A stretch of DNA of 53,050 bases from Beroe ovata (lineage: Eukaryota > Ctenophora > Nuda > Beroida > Beroidae): contig CAMPET010000157.1 in assembly GCA_946803715.1 (NCBI GenBank), forward strand, positions 72,801 through 125,850, read 5' to 3'. The notes beneath the pieces were generated by a model. That model worked only from the letters and a program-made list of their open reading frames with translations, ran no database searches and was not told the DNA's origin. The translations under genes and the position numbers were made by a program. Below, piece by piece: positions 12,197-23,183 of the stretch. The first letter of the stretch is position 1. Each line of letters opens with the position of its first letter.

Positions 12197-12928
12197 ATGT
12201 TCCAAAGCCGTTCTGAGTATGATCGTGGTGTTAATGTTTTCTCACCAGAGGGTCGTATCTTCCAAGTTGAGTATGCCATTGAAGCTATCAAACTAGGGTC
12301 AACTGCAGTTGGCGTGCAGACCAAAGATGGGGTTTGCCTTGCTGTTGAAAGAAGGATTACAAGCCCACTGATGATACCTGCAAGTATCGAGAAAATAGTA
12401 GAAATTGATGATAAGATAGGCTGTGCAATGAGTGGCCTTATTGCAGATTCCAGGATTCTCATAGATCATGCAAGAGTTGAAGCCCAAAATCATTGGTTTA
12501 CGTATAATGAGAAAATGACTGTTGAAAGTGTTACTCAGTCAGTGTCAAACCTTGCATTATCATTTGGTGAATATGATAGAAATTCAATGAGTAGACCTTT
12601 TGGCGTTGCTATCTTGATGGCCGGTGTGGATGAAAATGGGGAATCTGTTCTATTGCATATGGACCCTAGTGGAACTTATTTAAAGTATGGTGCAAAGGCC
12701 ATAGGAGCAGGTTCAGAAGGGGCTCAAGCAACTCTGGAAGAACAGTATCACAAATCAATGACTTTGGATGATGGTGTTAAATTGTGCCTCAATGTTCTGA
12801 AACAGGTCATGGAAGAGAAGATGAGCTCTACTAACATTGAAGTTGGCATATGTGGTAAAGAAAAAGCTAATGGAAAATTCCATCTTCTTAACAAAGAAGC
12901 AATTGATGATCTTTTGAAAACCCTTTAA
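12197..12928 (+). CDS. PSMA5: PSMA5, 20S proteasome subunit alpha type-5 (single exon)
   Basis: Alpha5 is one of seven alpha-ring subunits of the 20S proteasome core; it shapes the gate and does not cleave substrate. The 243-residue product is full length for the family (about 241). It has the alpha-subunit N-terminal signature ([15 protein letters not shown], then QVEYA), then [53 protein letters not shown] and QVMEEK, and ends in an acidic/hydrophobic tail. No active-site Thr is expected in an alpha subunit. The ATG at 12197 begins [11 protein letters not shown], matching the family start. There is no intron, unlike most neighbours, and no frame damage. CTTTTCTAG just upstream could be the acceptor of a 5'UTR intron. 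It could be a working retrocopy or a native single-exon gene. Confidence 0.97.
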   Translation: MFQSRSEYDRGVNVFSPEGRIFQVEYAIEAIKLGSTAVGVQTKDGVCLAVERRITSPLMIPASIEKIVEIDDKIGCAMSGLIADSRILIDHARVEAQNHWFTYNEKMTVESVTQSVSNLALSFGEYDRNSMSRPFGVAILMAGVDENGESVLLHMDPSGTYLKYGAKAIGAGSEGAQATLEEQYHKSMTLDDGVKLCLNVLKQVMEEKMSSTNIEVGICGKEKANGKFHLLNKEAIDDLLKTL

Positions 12929-13312
12929 GATGCTGCATCTCCTTTCTATCATTAGTTTTTTTATTTGATAGCAATTGAATATATCTTTCCACCATTGATA
13001 CATGCTTTCAGAAAAGTAATTGGCAAAATATCTAGGACCAGTCATGTTTCAAATTAAGGTTGGATGTTTTGAGGCTGGGCCTGCTTGAAATTCAATTTGA
13101 TGAATCCCACTGACCTCATCTTTCCCCAATCAATATTTATAGTGATAAATGAAATTTACTATAAATTTCAATCATTGTCTATGCTTATGTGTCTATTAGA
13201 TTGTACACATATTTGTGGGAATGAAGACTAAAAAGATATGCTTCATGGTAATTTAATAGTTTTATTATATGAGGAGTTATATAACCCACTTTCAGGTAGA
13301 AAGGTTCAAAAC

Positions 13313-14050
13313 ATGTATGCTGTGGTTATCTCCCTACTCATTACTATTGCTGCTTATATCTTCATTGGTTTCTATTACCTTGGGACTCACCGCTGGCCTA
13401 TTTCATATCAAAATAAGAAGATCCTGTTCGTTACAGCACATCCTGATGATGAATGTATGTTTTTTGGTCCAACAATTCGCTACTTCAAAGAAATTGGTGA
13501 GGTTTTTCTCCTTTGTTTGTCAAATGGCAATGAGTCTGGACTGGGAGAAGTGAGAGGAGAAGAACTCATGAAAAGTGCCTCTAGATTGGGGCTAAAACCG
13601 CAAAATCTCCACTTAGTCGACTCTCTCAAGTTACAAGATGGCCCAAAAGAAGACTGGAGTAAGGATGAAGTGGCTGGAGTTGTGGGAAGATATTGCCATG
13701 TTTGCCATGCTGATATTGTCATCACGTTTGATGAAAATGGCGTATCAGGTCATGTTAACCACATAGCCACTTCGAGAGGCGTACAAGAAGCATTCAAATC
13801 AAAGCTCATACCTGAAGGTACACTTCTCTATCAACTGGAGTCCGTCAATATCATTAGGAAATACAGCAGCTTCTTAGATTGCTTCATATCATCGATATCG
13901 AATGTCTACAGTATTGGATCATTGCGTGACATTGTGAACATACAAGCAGCAATGAAATGTCATGGAAGTCAACTAACTTGGTTCAGAAAGCTATATGCAA
14001 TATTCAGCAGGTATATGATAGTAAATACACTTAAAAGTGTAGCTGCCTAG
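13313..14050 (+). CDS. PIGL: PIGL, N-acetylglucosaminyl-phosphatidylinositol de-N-acetylase (single exon)
   Basis: PIGL removes the acetyl group from GlcNAc-PI, the second step of GPI-anchor synthesis, on the cytosolic face of the ER. The 245-residue protein has an N-terminal membrane anchor (residues about 3-22). It has the zinc-binding AHPDDE motif at 42-47 and the second metal motif GHVNH at 146-150, in the usual order for the PIG-L/LmbE deacetylase family, and its length is normal (vertebrate PIGL is about 252). The ATG at 13313 gives a direct anchor-then-catalytic-domain layout. An upstream ATG at 13238 is in frame, but CTTTCAG lies between them, so 13313 after a 5'UTR splice is preferred. 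It follows PSMA5 on the same strand about 385 bp downstream and also lacks coding introns. Confidence 0.93.
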   Translation: MYAVVISLLITIAAYIFIGFYYLGTHRWPISYQNKKILFVTAHPDDECMFFGPTIRYFKEIGEVFLLCLSNGNESGLGEVRGEELMKSASRLGLKPQNLHLVDSLKLQDGPKEDWSKDEVAGVVGRYCHVCHADIVITFDENGVSGHVNHIATSRGVQEAFKSKLIPEGTLLYQLESVNIIRKYSSFLDCFISSISNVYSIGSLRDIVNIQAAMKCHGSQLTWFRKLYAIFSRYMIVNTLKSVAA

Positions 14051-16418
14051 AACATTCTAGTGCAAATTATGATAGGGGATGCTACTTGGGTAAATCACCA
14101 GCAGTTATGTGTCATGAAATCAAATGATATCATGAATCTATGAATATTTTTAATGGCTTACCTCCCTTATTCATACCACGCCTAAATTATGCTTCCTGAA
14201 GCCTTAAAATTTGTAACTGTCATAAATTCCACCCAAAAGAAGGCACTGCATAATGCTTACATATACGTAAGTAGTTAGTAGCCTTCATATGACACTTATA
14301 TTTACCACATTCATCTATTTGGAATATCAGTCTCATTTATATGATATATTTGTTTTCTCTGCAGCCTTTGCACTACAGAAGATCATTGATTTAGCCAGTA
14401 CATATAGTTTTGTTCCAAAGATGTCAGAGTGCTTTTGTTTTTATCGGTATGCTATGGTATAATTTGTTTTTAAGTTATCGTATTTGTAACTTATGAATTT
14501 TGATTTTGGATATTACATAGTTGATAGTTGCATACTACATGCCTTTCTTTTTAGGGGTTTGTTGAGTAATTCAAGGAATTTTGCTCTTTTGCAGAACCTA
14601 TGTTATGTTGTTATGAAAGTTATCAAAAATGGCATTGTATTTATTGAATTGAAACTCCTAAATCAGAGTTCTTATTCAATTAAGAAATCTAAGATTAGTT
14701 TACCGTCAGTTTGATCATTGCCAACACAGCTCCACAAATAAGTTCATGTGATGCATAATCTGACCACTGGTCATGTTTGTGTGGTATATAATCCAATAAC
14801 CTAACAACACACTAGCCCTTGTTGATATCCACTCCGATAGACATGGTGGCTCCACGTAAGTAAGATGTCTGATTTAACTGGGCTTATCTCATTAACCTTG
14901 GTATCAGTGATAAATAGCTACCTATGGGAACGCTTTACATGTTTGTGTGTCATAGCATTTCTCTTGGGTATGCTCGACTTGTAATTCTTGAATAACATGG
15001 GATTGCTTTTCTGTTATTATATTCTAAACGTCGATTTGCTATGTTGGCATATCGCTTGTGGCAGCCAATAAATCGTATGATTTCACGCTATATCGGCTAG
15101 CAGCCGCGTTATTTTTCTTACGTAACGATGGTGTAATGGAGCATTATAGAGTCCTGTGTAATCAGTATTCAGTACTGGCGACACTCCTCGGCTATTTGAA
15201 TCACTGGCCACTGTGCTGACTGCTACACAACATATTATACGAGAGTATGATACTCAGTACATGATATTTTATGTTATACCTGTTCTTTCAAAATGTACAA
15301 CCTCCCTCTCTCTCCCTCTCTCCCTCCTTCCCTCTCTCCCTCCTTCCCTCTCTCCCTCCCTCCCTCTCTCTCCCGTCCCTATCGAATAATATGTTCCAGA
15401 TTACAATGGCACAGATTAAAGTGTGGATTCCCCTCCATCCCAACTCATAGAGCATTCCCTCACGCATAGAGCATATACACGCCAAAACTCAAAACCATGC
15501 TTTGCTACTTTCTCTGGATAATACATAAAGGGCAATTTCTTGCAAAACGGTACATGTGTGCACTGTGCAATTCCCACCATGTTATTGTTATTTAAGATGG
15601 CCCGCAAATTACTGGGATCTCATTTCACTGTGATTCCTCCATCCCTCACATTAGTTAATTATTCCCCTTTATATACGTTTAGTCGCTCTTGTTAAATTTG
15701 TATAGTGTTTGATATAACAATACAGCGATAGTATTATAGTAGGTATATATTGTTTAACAGAGCTGTTACACTCTGTAAAACCTGTCAACATTGTGTAGTT
15801 GTACTGAGTGTATGAAAAATGCACATGCTAAACCTACATACCTATATCAGTGTGAGAATAATGTATTTAAACGTTGTAGGAATTTAGAAGTTCAAATGGA
15901 ACTTTTGCAGTTAGAAGTTCGAATGGAACTTTTGGCTTACTGTGGTCTGTAGATCAGCGACTTAGCTTAGATACAAAATTTATTAGAATCCGCCTTGAAT
16001 GTATTTGCCGACAGAACAAAATAATTCGTCCCTTTGTAACTGTCTAGATCGTCTAATCTATCGTATTTCATTACACCAAACTCTAGGATTATTCTTTTGA
16101 TAGTAAATAGGACAAACTAACTAATTAGAGGAAATCTTCATGTCGGCTGCTAGTAAGACTACAGCTGAATAGGCCCTTTTCGATGTGAAACTCGCTATCA
16201 TTATATGTTTGTTGAATGCTAATCTCAATATTTTGGGATTGCCAATTTTGCAATTTCTTGTCGATTTTTCTTCAGTTCTCGGGGCTCCTTTTTTTCTTCG
16301 GCACTCCAATGGGTTATCATTTAGAAGGGTTATACAACTTGACAAGCACTATTCATTTCACAGTTCACTTGTACGCGTGTGAATTGCGTCTCATCTCCCT
16401 ATCATACCAGAGCGGTTA
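14051..16418. other. Intergenic region between PIGL and tropomodulin
   Basis: No convincing gene. 15299-15374 is a pyrimidine-rich simple repeat of CTCCCTCT units. Near 14845-14865 ATGGTGGCTCCAC is followed by a strong donor GTAAGTAAG. This could be a leader exon of tropomodulin or chance; no joined frame can be shown. The direct repeat TTAGAAGTTC[A/G]AATGGAACTTTTG occurs twice at 15887-15935. Confidence 0.5.
15299..15374. repeat. CT-rich simple repeat
   Basis: Uninterrupted pyrimidine tract of CTCCCTCT/CTTCCCTCTC units in the intergenic region upstream of tropomodulin. Mirror-symmetric pyrimidine tracts like this can form triplex DNA, but nothing here shows a function. Confidence 0.9.
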
Positions 16419-19400
16419 ATGGACTATTTGAGCGATGACTTCTTCGAGGGTCTCAGCAAGGAAGAGATTGATCAACTCAACTCCGAACTATGTGTAAGTT
16501 TGCATAATCAATCATTAACCAATATAAATAACCAATCACCACTGGCCTGCCAACCACAGAGGCTACACACCATGTGCGCATAACTCAAACATCACGCATG
16601 TCCCACGCATGTTCAATATGTCTCTGTACCATAGGACGACCTGCTTCCTGCGTGTGATCGGGTGAAGTACCACATAGACAAGGAGGGGCAGAAGACCATT
16701 GACAAGGCTGCTCTCAACAAATGGATGGAGGAAGCAGCCATTGCTTCGCAAATCGGCCGAGACTACATCCCATACACTAAGCAAACTAGGGGTAAGACAT
16801 TGTTGTACTATCGATACACCTGTGATACTAATATTATATGTCTGCGCAAGTATCTCGCAGGTCAGTCGGCAACATTTATTCAACCCCCATTATATGCCTC
16901 TCAAATTATACTCTGAACCAATCAGGGAAAGTGTATGTCCGGCCCGAGGAGAAGAAGGAGAAGTCTGTATACGACACAGAGTTCGAGCAGCTGCTTGCGG
17001 AGGCCGAGGGCGCAGGCGGAGAGGACATCACTGACGGTGATATTGATGCTCTTGCCGGTTAGTGATCTCATGTCGCCCCACCCCCCATGTTACCGGTTTG
17101 TGTTGTCTGAGGAGATTTTATTTCCGTAGTGTTTGCAAAGAAAATATAGCCTTCGATTTTGGAGGTCTCTAATAAAGACTCAACTGGCACTTAGGATGCC
17201 AATTTTCCACTAATCATCTCTCCTGCTCTCATACTACCAAGGGTACCAGCAATCTCTGTAGCTCACATTATTTTGCAGAGATTCTGGGAGCTCACAGTCT
17301 GCTAGGATCAGTGGACGTGTCGTCTTGCTCGAAACCAGGCCGTGAAACCGGACTCAAATCTCCGCTCCGCCATGAATGTGAGTTTTACGTCACCCGTTAT
17401 CTGTAATTATCTCACAGGTTTGGTGACATGAGTAATTACAGAACAGGAGATTGATAAGAAGTATAACATGCACAGCACCAAATATAATATTTACCGGCAA
17501 ATATTGTATTTGCCGGTCTTTTCACCCGACAGTAATCACGCTTTACCTCACATCACAGTTGGTCTACGAGTCTCCTTAACATATTATATTCTCACGACCG
17601 GCCATAGCATTCTTCAGATAACTGCCACGCTTTGATAAATTTGATACTTTTCGCAACCCTCTCCACATATTTATGTATTCTTTATGATTGTACACCTTGA
17701 ATACATGACTGTAACACAATATATGAATGAATTTATGTTCACTTATTATGATAACAGGTGACTGTGAGAGGTATATTCAGGTATAATTTTCATTGCTCCG
17801 GTGACTTGCATTATCCATTCTCCGTGATTAATTCACTTCATATCTCTTATTCGCCTCCATCTTTCGAATTTGTAGAACATTAATTTATAATCATATGAAA
17901 TCTGTTGACATTGATTGCCGCTAGATCTTGATTTTTATTCCATTTACAAATTACAAATCATATTTAACTCTTGAACCTTTGTGCTCTGAAAATTTTTCAC
18001 TTTTGTAAATTTTAGGTTCCATAAAAAGTGAAATCATATCGAAGGTGTTATAACCATCACTTTACTTTGCACTGTACAGTGTACAGTATACAATGAATAA
18101 TTCTATAGGTACACAGGCCACAGCGCCCATCGGTGGACGTTGGATCGGTAATCAAATCAGTTTCCACGTGTGTGGCATAATGGCACATCATACCATTATG
18201 CCATGTCTTTCATACAGTCACGCATGCCGCCTTGTACTTGGTAACATTACTTCTTTTGCAATAGCCAACCGCCAGACATTCGTGGCAATTAGTCAAACCT
18301 TGATATGTCGCGTCACAAAATGGTTTTGCGCATTGGTGTCAAGCAGTTGTGTCAAGTAGCAAGAAGTGGTGTCAAGCAGTAGTGTCAAGTAGCAAGAAGT
18401 GGTGTCAAGCAGTAATGTCAAGCAGCTAGCAGTGGTGTCAAGCAGTTGTGTCAAGTAGCTAGTAGTGGTGTCAAGCAGTAATGTCAAGTAGCTAGTAGTG
18501 GTGTCTACTCACTACTGTCTAGCAGTGGTGTCAAACAGTTGTGTCAAACCGTTGTGTCAAGTAATGGTCTCTAGCAGTAGCATGAAGGATAGGGCCTGAC
18601 GACAACTGCCCACATAAAAATTTATTTCCCACGGTCTAACAGGGTGCCCTCTCAATGTCTCGGGCTAATTAGGTACCTCTGATTGATGTGAATAGTGAAC
18701 ACTATAGCGATTCACTGTTCGCAGACCAAAGCTTGCAGTGTGAAAATCAGACGCTTGGTTACATGATTCCGTCCGTCATCTCATTAATTTGTGCTTATTG
18801 TCTGACTCTCTAACACACACACACACACACACACANCCCGTACATTATACGACCTCAAACATACACTGACACACACACACACACACACACACACATACCT
18901 AATAGTAGCAGAACACACCTTGACGTGCAGAGCGTATTCAATGATTGAGAGCTAGATTAGTTGAATCCATGCTTCTTTCTGTTCATGATGTGACGATATG
19001 TTCGGTATCTCTGTTTCGATAAGATGTTTGACTTCCGTGTTTTTCCGATGAGAATTTCAGTTATTCCATCTCATGGTACCCACTTCAATTAGGTGCAATA
19101 ATCAGTGATCTCCGCCCAATAGCAGTGCTGGACTCAGTGCGTATCCCCCGGTTACACGTGACCACTGTCTCAATGGGGAGTGTGTGAATGGGGGGAAGTA
19201 CAATGTCCTGTTACAGGATACAGGATTCCTGTATCCTTGGATCGACAGGGAAACACTGTGGAGCAACAAGGAACCGAAAAGAACCGTACACACTCATTCC
19301 CGTGACCAGAACATCTAGTGATCATAGGGTGTTGTGGGATGTCAGACTAAGTCCATACTCCATATCACGTGTGTGTGTGTGTCTGTGTGTGTGTACTGTA

Positions 19401-20972
19401 TGTGTGTGACGTGTGCCGTGTGTATGTGTGTCTGGGTGTGTGTCTGTGTATGTGTGTGTCAGTTAATGTTAATAGAATTCACTGTCATCTGCTCTATTCA
19501 TGCTGGTCCTGAAAGGTTTTATTTTAATGTTCCTGTTTATTAAACTCGATTTACACGGTACAGGCATACACACACTTTTATCAAACAATTCGCCATACAT
19601 CTTTGTCTGAAGCATCAATTAACTAATTACCTAGTTAATCTACCGTGAATGGCTGTAGTCAACTGCCCATTCGCTCTATACCCGAAATCTTGATCATTCG
19701 CATCACGATTACATAGCCAATCCACGTATTCTCCTCAACATACGTCATACCCATGTGTACAAGACGTTATACCATATGAAATATTTCAGCTCAGAAGATT
19801 CTCGACTTGGATGAAATGGATGAGGTAAACGATACTGATGTTGATGCAACCTTAGAACTCATTGAGAGTGATGACCCTTCTTTGACTCATTGCTGCTTCA
19901 ACAACATAGTAAGTTGAAATTCCTTAACAACACTGTCTAAACTGAAACTTGTGTTACCAAACTTTTGAGGGCTCTATGGAATTCGTTGACACTATTGCTC
20001 AAAACTGGCCCGTATGACGAAATATGGCGTAGAAATTCCAACTCCATGAAATGACTTTGACATTTGACAGACGTGAATGAGTGGATTATTACCACTGTGA
20101 AGTATGAAAATATGATCATTTTGTCTTACAGTCGTGAATGAATGTCATTTCCTCTCAGCCGTTGGATTTGGAGAAAGCCGAGGCGATTGTCATAGCAATG
20201 ATCAGCAACACGAACGTCAAGATACTAGACATGTCCAACTGCTTCCTTAACGATGAAATCATAGAGGTAAAGAATTGCTGTGTATAGTGTTATAGTGGAC
20301 TGTACACCACTTTCTTCTGCGATTTTCGTGGGGCAGTCACAATTGGGGATGTGTTGTTTGTAACACGCGCTGACTTCTTACGGTACAGAATCTAATTATC
20401 ACGCGCGTTTATTCAGTTAAAATTTCGGATTTGATTCGCTTAATAAGTAGAATTCAATTCAAGGTAAAAAGTTGTTGATGTACAGTGTACAGTGTACACT
20501 GTGTGGACCAAAGTTCACCCGACTTGATGAAAACTTTTTCAGCACTCAAGACCATGAAATCACGTTCTTGTATTTTCAGAGTTTGGTTGCAATGTTACAA
20601 TCGAATGTAACTCTCGAATCACTGTCCATTGAGACTAATCGAATAAACGGGTCGTATCTGAGGAAACTTGTGGAATCTCTGGAATTGAATGAGACTCTCA
20701 AGGAACTGAGGATTGCCAATCAGGTAGACGCAATCGGGATCGATTTCAGTGAATTTCTTGAAACACATCGTGTATCTTATCCTTGACACCATTCTCAGTA
20801 CTACACTACCGGAGTTGGCGATGAAATGGCTATCTCGAAAGCTCTGGGTGTCAATAAAACCATCCTCAAGTTCAGTTTGAACTGGAAGAATGGAGGAGCT
20901 AGGAATGCTGCTGACCGTCATATCATGAGGAACAACGACCTATCCAGACAGAAGAGAACTGGCCAACTTTGA
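16419..20972 (+). CDS. TMOD: Tropomodulin, actin pointed-end capping protein
   Basis: Tropomodulins cap actin-filament pointed ends with tropomyosin. Eight coding exons join in phase: 16419-16493, 16635-16791, 16926-17057, 17279-17377, 19790-19908, 20159-20266, 20580-20723 and 20799-20972, giving 335 residues (vertebrate TMOD1 is 359). The N-terminal part has the diagnostic acidic helix LSKEEIDQLNSEL (residues 12-24) followed by DDLLPA, and RGKVYVRPEE near residue 78. The C-terminal half is the leucine-rich-repeat cap, with a TDVDATLELIESDDP helix and repeats such as LDMSNC and LESLSIETNRI. It ends with HIMRNNDLSRQKR, matching the NNND-x-x-R-K-R end of the family. The long C-terminal extension of leiomodins is absent. 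The largest intron, 17378-19789, carries a minisatellite and microsatellites. An upstream untranslated exon is likely (CCAG at 16410). Confidence 0.94.
18345..18590. repeat. 33-bp-period minisatellite in tropomodulin intron
   Basis: Degenerate tandem units built from GTGTCAAGCAGT and GTCAAGTAGC[A/T]AG, with a higher-order period near 33 bp (11 codons in the minus frame, giving a chance LLDTTSCYLT-type peptide repeat). The complement, CTTGACACCACT, is the same 12-mer found in the UTP20 intron at 8.4 kb. Confidence 0.85.
18813..18895. repeat. CA microsatellites with a single-N join
   Basis: (AC)n runs at about 18813-18835 and 18869-18894 lie on each side of an unknown base at 18836. They lie in the tropomodulin intron 17378-19789. 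A further degenerate (GT)n tract lies at about 19370-19460. Confidence 0.9.
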
Positions 20973-21564
20973 GGAGAATTTGTACATGAAATCGGTAGAA
21001 ACACAACAGGAAGATTTGTAATGAAAGACGATTGTTTGGGACGTGGAATTTGCATGATTGAAAGCGTTTGCCTCGCTGGTGAAATATCATAACGGGTGAT
21101 AGTAGATAATCGCCGGGGTGCTTTTGTATAAAGTTAAAATGTGTTATATTATTAACCTTGCTTTGTTTGTACATAGAATTCAAATTCACATATTTCCTGA
21201 CGAAAAAGTAACGATTTCAGGCCACAATATATAGCTGACAAGGCTTCCATCCTTTCTTGTGGTTGAATTCACAAAAAATATCACTTTGAATCACTGTGAT
21301 CTGACAGTTGAATGATTTATGTTGAAGTTTGAAAATGTTTAAGTTTTTATTTAGAAGATATCATTTAGTGAACGATAAATGCCGAGTTTGTATTATTCAT
21401 GTGTTAGCGATTTATAACATTCCTTACTAACCTTCGTTGAGACAATGAACCAAGGAGTTTCTTTCTTTTTCATTTTGATTGATATGAATGAATTTATTAC
21501 TATCGAGAACTATAATTCTCCCATAGTATTGCATCGTTAACTAACACCATCCTTTAGGAGCAGT
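20973..21564. other. Tropomodulin 3' flank and ALG11 upstream region
   Basis: AT-rich, with no gene seen. It must hold the tropomodulin 3'UTR and the ALG11 promoter, since both genes run in the same direction 592 bp apart. No clear TATA box or poly(A) signal stands out. Confidence 0.4.
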
Positions 21565-23183
21565 ATGTTGATGTATCTGATCGGCTCCCTGCTCCTGATA
21601 CCATTCCTCACCCTTCCTCCCATCCTATCCTCATTCCTCCTTCTCCTCTTCCTCGCCATCCTCACGCTCTTCCTCCGTCTGAGGTGTCTCGGTAGGAGGA
21701 TTCGGCACCCGACACTAGCATTCTTCCACCCGTATTGTAACGCAGGGGGCGGCGGTGAACGTGTTCTATGGCAGTGTGTACTGGGCATTCTGGACAAGTT
21801 TCCCTCAGCTACCGTCTACATCTATACTGGTGATACCGATTCCTTGCCCGAAAACATCATATCAAACGCAGAGCAGTGTTTCGGGTTGACTATACCAATG
21901 GACAGAGTACGCTTCATTTTTCTCAAATCTAGGACGCTCGTTGAGGCGAAATGGTACCCCGTTTTTACTCTCCTTGGCCAGAGTCTTGGTTCCATGGTGC
22001 TGGGTTTTGAGGCGCTATGCCGGTTCCAGCCAGCTTACTTTGTTGATACAATGGGTTACGCCTTCACATACCTGTATGCTGAGATGTGCGGATGTGATAT
22101 TATTTCCTACGTTCATTATCCAACTATCAGCACTGACATGCTAGGTAAGTGCTGATTCTTGAATTTCCTTTTTCCAGAGTATAACTATGCCTGAATCTTG
22201 ATGAACGTTGAGAGAATAGAATCTGATATTCAAATACGGTTTCCACAGGCAAGGTTGCTAGCAGAGAATCCGCTTTCAACAACTCAGCTCTCGTGACCCG
22301 ATACCCACTACTCAGCCATGTCAAACTCATCTACTACCGCTTGTTTGCCCGACTTTACTCCTACATGGGCTCCAAATCGGGTCTCGTGTTTGTCAATAGC
22401 TCGTGGACGCAGGGTCACATCAACCATCTCTGGAGTGAGGTCAAGGAAAGGACGTTTCTGCTCTACCCACCGTGCAACACAGAGAAATACCTCTGTGCGT
22501 CAGGCGTGAGGGTTAACCGGATCGTCTCAGTGGCTCAGTTCAGGCCAGAGAAGAACCACGCCCTCCAGATCAGAGCATTTGCTCTATTCTGTGAGCAGTC
22601 TGGGAGAAGGGATGTAGTTTTGACCCTTGTTGGGGGTGTCAGGAATCAGGCAGACAAGGATAGAGTGGATAATCTTCGAGAACTTTCCAGGAGCCTCGGT
22701 GTCGACGAGTTAGTCGAGTTTAAAATTGGTATTCCCTTCGAGGAACTATTCGAACTGTATTCAGGTTCACTTATAGGATTTCACTCCATGGAAAACGAGC
22801 ACTTTGGTATCAGTGTTGTGGAGTTGCAGGCAGCGGGTGTTATAGCCATTGCTCATAACAGTGGTGGACCCAAACTAGACATCGTGGTGCCGGGCACAGG
22901 ATTCCTGGCCGCTACAGTAGAGGAGTACAGCAATCACGTGACCCGAGTTCTGGGGATGGAGGAGAGGGAACGTGAAGAGGTCAGGACAAGAGCGAGACAG
23001 CATGTCAGGGAGGTTTTCTCCGACTGTTCGTTCCAGGATAAGTTTGTCACGCAGTGTATTGGTGTGGGTGGTGTTGATCTCACTTGGGTTGAGGACAATG
23101 AGGATGAGGAATACAGTGACAATGAGGATATTTCCGATGACGTAACGGAGGAAGGTTCTCATCATTTATCAGGGTCCGACTGA
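21565..23183 (+). CDS. ALG11: ALG11, GDP-Man:Man3GlcNAc2-PP-dolichol alpha-1,2-mannosyltransferase
   Basis: ALG11 adds the fourth and fifth mannoses to the lipid-linked oligosaccharide on the cytosolic face of the ER. Two exons, 21565-22144 and 22249-23183, join in phase 1 to give 504 residues (vertebrate about 492). Residues 4-37 form a long hydrophobic anchor. The GT4 features follow: HPYCNAGGGGERVLW (55-69), YVHYPTISTDML at the exon junction, VNSSWT, a PPC motif, SVAQFRPEKNHALQIRAFA, and the E-x7-E motif within NEHFGISVVE, followed by AHNSGGPKLDIVVP. The product carries a C-terminal acidic tail of about 35 residues (NEDEEYSDNEDISDD region) past the usual family end. It converges with PIAS; the stops are 774 bp apart. 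Confidence 0.97.

Noticed and set aside
14845..14870. ATGGTGGCTCCAC followed by GTAAGTAAG as a first coding exon of tropomodulin
   Set aside because: The tropomodulin exon at 16419 starts with its own ATG in the expected place, and no in-frame join with the upstream ATG can be shown; at most an untranslated leader.
18293..18487. Minus-strand peptide with LLDTTSCYLT repeats
   Set aside because: It is a by-product of the 33-bp minisatellite having a period divisible by three, and lies inside a tropomodulin intron.
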